A DNA stretch of 64,000 bases from Desulfamplus sp. (GTDB lineage Bacteria > Desulfobacterota > Desulfobacteria > Desulfobacterales > Desulfobacteraceae). The position numbers were made by a program, and so were the translations under genes. Positions 50,182 through 59,052 of the stretch are shown piece by piece (positions within the stretch are counted from its first letter, which is position 1; every line of letters starts with the position of its first letter). Below the pieces are notes generated by a model that searched no databases, was not told the DNA's origin, and saw only the letters and a list, made by a program, of their open reading frames with translations. The stretch spans positions 1 through 64,000 of the forward strand of contig JADGBE010000003.1 in assembly GCA_015231615.1 (NCBI GenBank), read 5' to 3'.

Positions 50182-52086
50182 ATGCAAAAAAGATTTTTTG
50201 CCATAGTTTTGTTCTGGCTGATTACCTCTTTGGCTTATGTATATGTTTTTCCAATAATATCTCTATTGCCTATTCAAGGTTTACAATATGAGGTAGAAGC
50301 ATCGTCTTTGTACTATATCCTTGATGGTTCAGGTTCAATGTGGGGAAGAGTAGATGGGCAGATGAAAATTCAAGCTGCACGAGATACTATGAAAAATCTT
50401 ATCTCTAAAATGCCTGACGAAATTCTATACAGCCTTACCGTATATGGTAACCTAAAAAAAGGAGACTGTTCTGACATTACAGAAATTATTCCTTTTGGAA
50501 AAATTGACCACGCCAAAGCAATAGAGCTAATTAGAACGATAAATCCCAAAGGCAAAACACCCATAGCCGCAACAATTGAAAAAACAATTAAAAACCTTAA
50601 AGCTCAAAATAGCCATGATAAAACGGAAGTAGAAACAACAACAATTATTCTTATTAGCGATGGTATTGAAACCTGCGGGGGTTCTCCTTGCGAAATTACA
50701 ACCCAACTCAAATCATCAGGTATAAACTTCGTTATACATGTAGTTGGATTTGATGTTGATAAAGAGGCATCAGAACAGCTTGCCTGCATTGCAAATGCTG
50801 GAGGAGGAAGATATTTTTCTACAAAAAACGCTGATGAGCTACTATCAATATTATCAACAGTGCAGAGAAGCGTTATTGATAAAAAATCAATTAGTATCAC
50901 AGAAAAAGTTGAACAGAATCCCATAAATAACAAAGAAGCAATACTAAGCTCTAAAACCCCTAAAGTTGAAAACATAGTAACAACTCCTGTTGAACAAAAA
51001 ATTATAGAGAGATCAAAATCTGTAAGAATAAAAGCAAAAGGACCGGGTAAAATAACATTCAAACACGATTCTTGGCTTAAAAAGCCATATTCATGGAAAC
51101 TTATTGATCCAGAAACTGGAGAGGAGAAAGCAAAGTTTTCCACACTTGAAACAACCATAATTGCTCCAGGCAGCTATCAGGTTGTTTGGGATCAATATGA
51201 ACACGAAAGTTCTGATGTTCCTCTTACCGAAGTTATTAGGGTAGATTCTGGCAAAACCGTTGAAATACCACTTATGACCGCTATACAATTAAATATTCCA
51301 TCATGGGTAGATAAACCACAATATTGGGGACTTCGAGATCCTCAGACACTTGAGAATATTGTAATGTTTACAAAATTTGAGCCACTCTTAGTTCCAGCAG
51401 GCGAGTATGACATTATTTGGAGACAAGGAGAGCATTCTTCAAAGGAGGTGGCAATCCAAAGAGTCAATATTGTGCCAGACATAATTAATAATATTACTAT
51501 ATCAACTTCAATAAATACTATACCAGCAGAGTGGGTTGATAAAAAAATTCACTATTGGGGTCTTAAGCGTTCTGAAATAAAAGATTCAACAAATTTGGGG
51601 TTTATTCCAACTAATTCTAATAATGAAGATTTTGTTGCATGGTTCAGTGATAAATTTGCTCCACAACTTGTTCCTTCTGGAAAATATCATTTGATATACG
51701 ATCTTTCTGAACATGGAAGCTCTGACTCTATTCTTGGTGAAATTGAAGTAGTAGAAGGAAAAATGAATGAATTTAAAGTTAATACGGGAGTAAAACTTAT
51801 TCCACCCCAAGGTATGAAACCTCCTTATCTTGTTGAATTTATTCAACTCAATAGAGATAAGATAGATGATAATAAAGAGGGGAAAACGATAGAGGAAGAT
51901 AACCTTAATAACATAGATGAGGATAAATTAAGTAAAGTTATAATTAGTGGAAGTTTTGGACCTATAGCTCTAAAGCCCGGAATATATAAAATAAACTATC
52001 GCCAAGAAGAGCATGGAGCATCAACGATGACTATTGTAGATGAGTTAGAACTTGAGGCTGGAAATCTTATAGAAATTGAACTTTAA
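50182..52086 (+). CDS. Secreted von Willebrand factor A domain protein with four C-terminal repeat domains
   Basis: N-terminal signal/TM; YYILDGSGSMWGRVDG (MIDAS DxSxS); repeated ...LxPGxYxxxYxQxEHxS... units. Confidence 0.88.
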   Translation: MQKRFFAIVLFWLITSLAYVYVFPIISLLPIQGLQYEVEASSLYYILDGSGSMWGRVDGQMKIQAARDTMKNLISKMPDEILYSLTVYGNLKKGDCSDITEIIPFGKIDHAKAIELIRTINPKGKTPIAATIEKTIKNLKAQNSHDKTEVETTTIILISDGIETCGGSPCEITTQLKSSGINFVIHVVGFDVDKEASEQLACIANAGGGRYFSTKNADELLSILSTVQRSVIDKKSISITEKVEQNPINNKEAILSSKTPKVENIVTTPVEQKIIERSKSVRIKAKGPGKITFKHDSWLKKPYSWKLIDPETGEEKAKFSTLETTIIAPGSYQVVWDQYEHESSDVPLTEVIRVDSGKTVEIPLMTAIQLNIPSWVDKPQYWGLRDPQTLENIVMFTKFEPLLVPAGEYDIIWRQGEHSSKEVAIQRVNIVPDIINNITISTSINTIPAEWVDKKIHYWGLKRSEIKDSTNLGFIPTNSNNEDFVAWFSDKFAPQLVPSGKYHLIYDLSEHGSSDSILGEIEVVEGKMNEFKVNTGVKLIPPQGMKPPYLVEFIQLNRDKIDDNKEGKTIEEDNLNNIDEDKLSKVIISGSFGPIALKPGIYKINYRQEEHGASTMTIVDELELEAGNLIEIEL

Positions 52087-52113
52087 CATTTATATAGTCA
52101 AAAAAGCATCATT

Positions 52114-53715
52114 ATGAGATTAAAACTTGGCATTGCAAAAAAAATGTCGTTCTTCTGTCTTTTTTTTATCTTGATTCTTTACGGAACTGTCTTGGATCTG
52201 CTTATAAATATCCAAAATATGTCTGGAATGTCTGAACAGATTGTGAGCATTAACAATGAAATAGGCTCTCTATCAAAAGTTATGCTCGACAGCATAATCA
52301 GCATGGATGTTAATGATAAAAAATATAGACTTCTTAAAAAAGATATATACCTTACATATTTTGATACAGCCAGAAACGATTATCTCAATGCTCTTGACAA
52401 GATATTTAGATTGAATTCTCCTGAATATAGCCTTCCAGAGTCATGGCATAGGATACAAAAAAAATTTGAACCTAATCTTTTGCCATATATTCAACCCCGC
52501 TCAACTAAAACTCAAGATGTTGTCAAAGTCTCCTCTGATAATAATAACTCTTCTGAAAATGAACCTAAAATATCTTCTGTTAGTAGCAACTCCTCTGAGA
52601 GCAAACTTAAAGTCTCTTCTGATAATAACAACGCTTCTGATAAGAGTGATAAAACGCCCTCATGGATTTCTGAGCCACTACTTGAGGAGTGGATAAAAGA
52701 GATTTCAAATGGAAGGCAGGAGAATGAAAGACAAATTGAACAGCTATTAATAAATATTAATGAAAGAAGTCGCCAGAGTGTAAAAAAAGGGTTAATTGGT
52801 TTTGGGGTATCCATTGTTGTTGGTATTCTTGGAGTGTGGTTTATCTCTCAATCCATGTTAAAACCTCTAAATAAACTCAAAAATGGATTAAAAGGGATTG
52901 CACTTGATAACTATGATCATGTGATAGAGATAAAATCTAATGATGAATTTGGCGAGCTTGCATCTGTATTTAATGATATGAGCAGGCAACTTAAAGAGAG
53001 TGAAAGCATAAGATCAGATTTTATTGCAATATTAAGCCATGAGATAAGAACTCCGCTTGCATCAATACGAGAATCTGTCAACATGATTATTGAAGATGTA
53101 TTTGGTCCAATCAATGACAAGCAGAGAAAATTTCTTGAGATTGCAAGCTCTGAGATAAGTAGAATCACAACTCTTCTAAATCACCTATTAAATGTCTCAA
53201 TGCTTAAATCTGATTCAGAAAAGATAAAGCCAGAGCCTCTTGATCCAAATCAATTGATAAGTGATGCTGCAATGGGACTAATTGGAACTGCTAACTCTAA
53301 CAATGTGGAGTTAAGAGTGCATGAACTTCAAGAGATACCAATACCTTTGGTTATGGGAATCAGGAATGAGATTTTGCAGGTTTTGCTGAATATTATTGGC
53401 AATGCCATTAAATTTTCGTATAAAAATAGTTTTGTCGATATTTCTCTGATTAAAGGGACAAATGGGAGTGAGTTGATATTTAAGGTATCTGATCAAGGTC
53501 CTGGAATTCCTGAAGAGGAACACTCTCTTGTTTTCAAAAAATATTATAGAAGTAAAGAGGTAAGAACACACATGGACGGTGTAGGGCTTGGATTGAATAT
53601 ATCTAAAAAGATAATACAAGCTCACGGTGGAACAATTTACATGGAAAATAACAGTGATAAAGGATGTTCTTTCTTTTTCACTCTTCCAACAGAAACAGGA
53701 AATAAGAAAAGTTAA
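52114..53715 (+). CDS. Membrane sensor histidine kinase, GlrK/QseE-like
   Basis: TM-periplasmic-TM, HAMP, DFIAILSHEIRTPLASIRESVNMI H-box, NIIGNAIKFS N-box, GPGIPEEE, GVGLGLNISKKI. Confidence 0.93.
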   Translation: MRLKLGIAKKMSFFCLFFILILYGTVLDLLINIQNMSGMSEQIVSINNEIGSLSKVMLDSIISMDVNDKKYRLLKKDIYLTYFDTARNDYLNALDKIFRLNSPEYSLPESWHRIQKKFEPNLLPYIQPRSTKTQDVVKVSSDNNNSSENEPKISSVSSNSSESKLKVSSDNNNASDKSDKTPSWISEPLLEEWIKEISNGRQENERQIEQLLININERSRQSVKKGLIGFGVSIVVGILGVWFISQSMLKPLNKLKNGLKGIALDNYDHVIEIKSNDEFGELASVFNDMSRQLKESESIRSDFIAILSHEIRTPLASIRESVNMIIEDVFGPINDKQRKFLEIASSEISRITTLLNHLLNVSMLKSDSEKIKPEPLDPNQLISDAAMGLIGTANSNNVELRVHELQEIPIPLVMGIRNEILQVLLNIIGNAIKFSYKNSFVDISLIKGTNGSELIFKVSDQGPGIPEEEHSLVFKKYYRSKEVRTHMDGVGLGLNISKKIIQAHGGTIYMENNSDKGCSFFFTLPTETGNKKS

Positions 53716-53719
53716 ATTG

Positions 53720-54496
53720 ATGGAACCTAAATTAAACAACTATTGTATGTTAAACAAGTATTCTACTTTATATCAAATTTTTGTGCTTTTATCCGTAATC
53801 ATATCCTTAGCAGTTACTTTACAAAGTTGTACTGTGCTAAAATCAATTGATAGAAAATTTCATTCTGTTAAACAGACGCTTGAATCAGGTGAAAGGGCTT
53901 TTATAAACGGCAATTATCAATTGGCAGGGTCGATTTTTCGTCAGGCAATAAGTGAGAGCAAAAATCCATGGGATAAAAATAGAGCTATTTATAATCTTGC
54001 CTGTGTAAAGTTTATAGTAGCAGAAAACGATTCTCAAATTATTGATGCAATGAAAATCTTTATGCAATGGAAACCATCTAAAGATATACCAATGTATTAT
54101 GAAAATCCTCACCTTATTATACAGGCATTGCTTCAACAGCATGATCTTTTAAAAGATAAAGAGTCTGAGGAGTTTAAAGAGTTCAACATAATCAATGATA
54201 TGCACGATATTCAGGAGATTGATTCTATCGTTAAAGAGACAAATCTTATGAATACACGGCTTGATAGGCTCTTAAGAGAACAAGATGGAAAGATAAAGAC
54301 ATTGAACGCTATCGTTAAAAAACAGAATGAAAAGATTAAACTCTTAAATGCTATTTTCAAAAAAGAGTCTAAAGCTAAAGAAGATATGGCAACCAAAAAA
54401 AGAGAGATGGAAAAGACAATAAAGACCCTTAAACATCAAATAGCCGAGCTTGAGCGAATTGACCAAAAACTTCAGAACAAAAGGCAAACTGAATGA
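53720..54496 (+). CDS. Predicted lipoprotein with TPR-like/helical region and C-terminal coiled coil, QseG-like position
   Basis: Hydrophobic signal ending LAVTLQSC; coiled-coil TLKHQIAELERIDQKLQNKRQTE; ATG 53720 just after the kinase stop (track start 53627 is inside the kinase). Confidence 0.75.
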   Translation: MEPKLNNYCMLNKYSTLYQIFVLLSVIISLAVTLQSCTVLKSIDRKFHSVKQTLESGERAFINGNYQLAGSIFRQAISESKNPWDKNRAIYNLACVKFIVAENDSQIIDAMKIFMQWKPSKDIPMYYENPHLIIQALLQQHDLLKDKESEEFKEFNIINDMHDIQEIDSIVKETNLMNTRLDRLLREQDGKIKTLNAIVKKQNEKIKLLNAIFKKESKAKEDMATKKREMEKTIKTLKHQIAELERIDQKLQNKRQTE

Positions 54497-54571
54497 GCAG
54501 AAAACAATTCTGTGAAGAGAATGAACACCTAATGAACATAATAAAAGCCAATTGAACATAAGGAAAATCGA

Positions 54572-56116
54572 ATGAAAGATGCTACTTGCATATTAATCGT
54601 AGATGATGATTCAAATATCCTTGAAGTTCTTGACGCAAGGCTTACTGCATCAGGTTTCAATGTATTTAAGGCAGCAGATGCCCAGACAGCAATGCAAATA
54701 TTAAAAAGAGAGTCTGTTGATCTTCTTATTTCAGATATGAAGATGCCAGTTACAAGTGGACTTGATCTTTTTTTAGAGATACAAAAAACTCTACCCGAGC
54801 TTCCTGTCATATTTTTAACTGCTTATGGAACAATACCTGATGCTGTTAATGCTATCAAACATGGTGCTGTTGATTATATTTCAAAACCATTTGACGGCAG
54901 AGATTTGATAAAAAAAATCCGACAAATACTTGAAATTCGACAACAATCTAAACAACCCAATATAAACATTGAATCCAATCAACTTAACGAAAGGGTTTTA
55001 AGTAAAACAGCTTCAATAAAGACAGATTCAGCCAAATCAACCATAAGTTCAAACTCAGGCAAAGATAATTTAAGCTCTAATGCAAGTAAAGGTATAGAGC
55101 CAAATCACCATATTATATTTGAAGATGAGTTCTACTGGGGAAAAACCCCTGCCATGCAGGAACTCTACAGTATGATAAAAAAAGTTGCAGCCACAAATGT
55201 CAATGTGATGATTCTTGGGGAGAGCGGGGTTGGTAAAGAGTGGATAGCAAGATCAATTTATCGTAATAGCTCAAGAAGAGATCAACCTTATGTGGTTGTT
55301 GATTGCGGTTCAACCCCTGATGGTATTTTAGAGAGCGAGCTTTTTGGTCATCTTAAAGGCTCTTTTACAAGTGCTGTAAAGGATAAAAAAGGGCTTATAG
55401 AGACGGCTGACAAAGGAACTCTTTTTCTTGATGAGATTGGGAATATATCACATGAGATGCAGTGCAGGTTATTGAGATTTTTGGAAGATAAAACTATACG
55501 TCAAGTTGGCTCTGTGCATGAAAAGATAGTTGATTGTAGAATCATATCAGCAACTAATTCAGATTTAGCCGCAGATATTGAAAGTGGCACATTCCGTCAA
55601 GACCTCTATTATCGCTTAAAGGTTGTAACTCTTAATGTTCCACCCCTTAGAGATAGAAAGGCAGAAATTTCAGATTTTGCAAAGTTTTTTGTAGATAGAT
55701 ACACCAAAGAGCATAACCTTCCTAAAGTAACTTTTTCCAAAGAGACAATTGAGTTAATGGAGTCCCACGATTGGCCCGGAAATATAAGAGAGTTAAGAAA
55801 TGCTCTTGAGGCTGGTATTGTTCTTTGTAAAAATGATATTATGCAGCCTTGGGATCTTCAATTGGGCAATAACCAGAAATTAATAAAAAACTCTAAACCT
55901 GATATTAAACCTTTTGATCCAAACAGTGAAAACCGCTCTTTTAATGATGGTGAGGCGGGATTTTCTATTGAAGAGAGCGAAAAACAGACCATAATCAGAG
56001 CATTGAAGGAGTCTAAGGGTGTTCAAAAAAGAGCCGCTGAACTTCTTGATATTAGCAGACGGGCAATTAATTATAAAATAAAGAAATATGATATTCAGCC
56101 AAGGGATTATAAATAG
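54572..56116 (+). CDS. Response regulator, receiver + sigma54-type AAA+ + Fis HTH (GlrR/QseF-like)
   Basis: ILIVDDDSNILEVL receiver; DLLISDMKMP; GESGVGKEWIARSIY; GTLFLDEIGNI; C-terminal KRAAELLDISRRAINYKIKKYDI. Confidence 0.94.
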   Translation: MKDATCILIVDDDSNILEVLDARLTASGFNVFKAADAQTAMQILKRESVDLLISDMKMPVTSGLDLFLEIQKTLPELPVIFLTAYGTIPDAVNAIKHGAVDYISKPFDGRDLIKKIRQILEIRQQSKQPNINIESNQLNERVLSKTASIKTDSAKSTISSNSGKDNLSSNASKGIEPNHHIIFEDEFYWGKTPAMQELYSMIKKVAATNVNVMILGESGVGKEWIARSIYRNSSRRDQPYVVVDCGSTPDGILESELFGHLKGSFTSAVKDKKGLIETADKGTLFLDEIGNISHEMQCRLLRFLEDKTIRQVGSVHEKIVDCRIISATNSDLAADIESGTFRQDLYYRLKVVTLNVPPLRDRKAEISDFAKFFVDRYTKEHNLPKVTFSKETIELMESHDWPGNIRELRNALEAGIVLCKNDIMQPWDLQLGNNQKLIKNSKPDIKPFDPNSENRSFNDGEAGFSIEESEKQTIIRALKESKGVQKRAAELLDISRRAINYKIKKYDIQPRDYK

Positions 56117-56148
56117 AGCTGTTAATAACATTTTATGGAGAGCGTAAG

Positions 56149-57156
56149 TTGAAAAATAAAATTATTTTAGGAGATTGTTTATCTATACTTAAAACTATAG
56201 AAAATAATACGTTTGATTTAGTAATTACGTCTCCTCCATACTTTCAACAGCGAGACTATGGAAACGGTAATTTAGGCATAGGTAATGAAAAAACAGAAGA
56301 AGAATATTTGGAAAATCTTATTAGTGTATTTAGAGAGTGTGTTCGCGTTACTAATAGTGATGGAGTGATTGTTTTCAATATAGGAGATAAGTATATTAAT
56401 GGCAGACTTTCTCTTATTCCTTATAAATTTGCTATTCGTGCTATAGAAGATAAAAAGTCTTTTTTGGTAAACCAGCTAACATGGTCAAAACTTAACCCAA
56501 CTCCTCGTCAAGACCAACGTAAACTTATTCAATCTACAGAGCCATTTTTCATATTTGCCAAATCAAAAGATTACTATTTTGATTTGAATAATTATTTAAA
56601 ACATTTAGACCATATTAATAAAAATATCAGAAATAGCCCTTCTGAAAAGTTAGGAAAAAAATACTTTGAGCTTATAAACACTTCTGATTTATCTGAAGAA
56701 CAAAAGATCAATGCTCGTAAATCTTTAAATGAAGCTATTTTGTCTGTACATAAGGGAGAAATTGAAAGTTTTAGAATGAAAATAAATGGGATACATAAAT
56801 TGGCATACGGTGGACAAGATGGAGGCAGAAATAATCAAATTAAAAACAATGGCTTTACTGTTATAAAAATTTCAGGGAATAAAATGAAAAAAGATATTAT
56901 TGAAAGCCCTGTTGAAATTACAAGAGACAATAATCACCCTGCTGTTTATCCCATCTATATTATTCAAGAGCTTATTAAGCTGTTAAGCAAGGAAGATTAT
57001 TTTATCCTTGATCCTTTTTGTGGAAGCGGAACAACCTGTATAGCGGCTAATAATTTAAAAAGAAACTATTCAGGAATTGAAATTAACCCTGAATATGTAG
57101 AATTAGCTAATGAAAGAATCAAAAAAAGCTCTTGTAATCAGGAATTTTTTATATGA
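56149..57156 (+). CDS. DNA methyltransferase, amino-MTase with N-terminal TSPPY and C-terminal FxGxG motif (N4-cytosine or N6-adenine)
   Basis: LVITSPPYFQQRDYG; ILDPFCGSGTTCIAANNLKRNYSGIEINPEYVELA; TTG start. Confidence 0.93.
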   Translation: MKNKIILGDCLSILKTIENNTFDLVITSPPYFQQRDYGNGNLGIGNEKTEEEYLENLISVFRECVRVTNSDGVIVFNIGDKYINGRLSLIPYKFAIRAIEDKKSFLVNQLTWSKLNPTPRQDQRKLIQSTEPFFIFAKSKDYYFDLNNYLKHLDHINKNIRNSPSEKLGKKYFELINTSDLSEEQKINARKSLNEAILSVHKGEIESFRMKINGIHKLAYGGQDGGRNNQIKNNGFTVIKISGNKMKKDIIESPVEITRDNNHPAVYPIYIIQELIKLLSKEDYFILDPFCGSGTTCIAANNLKRNYSGIEINPEYVELANERIKKSSCNQEFFI

Positions 57157-58295
57157 AAGAACCATTTGAAATATTAGAAGAACACTATCAAAAAGCAATT
57201 AAGATAGCTTGCAATAAAAATTTTGATATAATTCCTGATGAAGTAAAAGAGATTATCAACCCATTAATTCTAAAGATTGAAAGTGATAAATCTTTAGTTC
57301 AGGTTATTGTAACAAGTCTGTTAAAAAAAATAATATCTCCTGAACAAGATATTCGTTTTCACATGGCAAAATTTTCAAACGGCTATTCAGCCAGAGGTCT
57401 TGATACTAAAGTAACTACGCCATTTTTTAAAAAATATTTTCCTAAATATGCAAATAAAGAGACAGCTTTTTTGACTAAAGCAACAAGAGCAGAAGTTATT
57501 TGGACTTTAGATGAAGGAGAAAAACTACCTTTAAGAAGCAGGCAATTAGTAAAACCTTTTTTAGAATTAATTGATAAAATTCAAAATAATACAGTTAATC
57601 TTAAAAACTGCCTAATTTATACCTTAGCAAAATTATATTTTCTTTCACAATCTGATCAAATAATTTTTGATAACACTATTGAACTTGCTGATTTTTCAGA
57701 TGTTATCAACATAAATACTGTAATACAAATGTTGAGTAAACATTTTGATAGCCGCCTTAGCTCAAGACTTCCTGTTATTGCAATTTTTTCAGTTTATAAA
57801 CAACTCTTCAAAACTGTAAAACGGTTTGACAATAAAGTTTTACGCCCTTTAAATGTTCACACTTCTTCTGATAAGCATGGCTACGGTGATGTGGAAATAT
57901 GGAATATAAATGAGACTCCTTTTGAAATGGTTGAAGTAAAACATAAAATTCCTATTGATAGAAATATGATTTTTGATCTTATCAAAAAGTCTGAAAACAC
58001 TACAATTCAAAGATATTATATTCTAACTACCTATGAAAATTGTTTTATGAACTCTGATGAGGAAGAATATATAAACAAGTTTATATTAAAAATAAAGAAA
58101 GAGAGAAACTTAGAAATTATTGCTAACGGTATAATTTACAGTTTAAAATATTATCTACGTTTTATAGAAGATTATCATGAGTTTTTAAAAACATATACTG
58201 ACGAATTGATAGCAGATGCTAAAAAATCAACTGAAGTCAAAGAGTTTCACCTAAAGAATTGGCAGAAAATTTTGAAAAAGCATAGTAACTTATAG
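57153..58295 (+). CDS. Putative type II restriction endonuclease, PD-(D/E)XK type (possibly SacI-like family)
   Basis: 4-bp overlap with methyltransferase (ATGA); YGDVEIWNINETPFEMVEVKHK fits D-x(n)-E-x-K; SARGLDTKVTTPFFKKYFPK. Confidence 0.72.
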   Translation: MKEPFEILEEHYQKAIKIACNKNFDIIPDEVKEIINPLILKIESDKSLVQVIVTSLLKKIISPEQDIRFHMAKFSNGYSARGLDTKVTTPFFKKYFPKYANKETAFLTKATRAEVIWTLDEGEKLPLRSRQLVKPFLELIDKIQNNTVNLKNCLIYTLAKLYFLSQSDQIIFDNTIELADFSDVININTVIQMLSKHFDSRLSSRLPVIAIFSVYKQLFKTVKRFDNKVLRPLNVHTSSDKHGYGDVEIWNINETPFEMVEVKHKIPIDRNMIFDLIKKSENTTIQRYYILTTYENCFMNSDEEEYINKFILKIKKERNLEIIANGIIYSLKYYLRFIEDYHEFLKTYTDELIADAKKSTEVKEFHLKNWQKILKKHSNL

Positions 58296-58332
58296 CTTAA
58301 ACAGAATAACCTACAAAGGAGTTAAGGAAAAA

Positions 58333-58896
58333 ATGAAAATCTTAGCATTAACAGGAAGTCCGCGAAAAGGTGGCAACACAGAGACAGTTGTAAAAGCGAT
58401 TGTTGCTGGAGCAGAAGGCAAAGGTGCAACAGTAAACTATTATGATTTAAGCAAACTAAATATTTCAGGGTGTAAGGCGTGCATGTATTGCAAGACCAAT
58501 GATGGGTGTGCTGTAAAAGATGATATGCTACCGCTTCTTGAAGAGGTTTTAACTGCTGATGCGGTTATTCTCGGTTCACCTGTTTATATGTGGCAGATGA
58601 CAGCACAGACTAAGCTCTTTGTTGATCGCCTGTTTGCACTTTTAAATCCAGACTACACAATGAAATTTAAAGAAGGGTTGCCATTAGTTCTTGTTTATAC
58701 TCAAGGACAGCCAAATATTAACGCATTTTCAGGGTATTTTGATATGACTGAAAAGATGTTTGAGTTTTTGCAATTTAAGGTTGTCAATACTCTTGTGTGC
58801 GGCAACTGTAGAGATAAAAAAGATGCTGAGAAAAATGAAGCTGTAATAGCAAAAGCAAAAGAGATTGGAGAGTATCTAACAACAATTAAGCGTTAA
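58333..58896 (+). CDS. Flavodoxin-fold NAD(P)H-dependent oxidoreductase
   Basis: LALTGSPRKGGNTETVVKAIVAGAEGKG; GCKACMYCKTNDGCAVKDDM; LGSPVYMWQMTAQTKLFVDR. Confidence 0.92.
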   Translation: MKILALTGSPRKGGNTETVVKAIVAGAEGKGATVNYYDLSKLNISGCKACMYCKTNDGCAVKDDMLPLLEEVLTADAVILGSPVYMWQMTAQTKLFVDRLFALLNPDYTMKFKEGLPLVLVYTQGQPNINAFSGYFDMTEKMFEFLQFKVVNTLVCGNCRDKKDAEKNEAVIAKAKEIGEYLTTIKR

Positions 58897-59052
58897 TCTT
58901 GGATAATTCTTAACGTGTAGTGTGTAGTGTATAAAAATCTAAAACTCAATTACTTGACCTCCTGCAGAACCCATTTTTTATAGAATAAACTAAAAGGATC
59001 AATTCAAGTTTTGCAGGAACTCTACTAATAAAAAGCCAGATGGTATTATATT

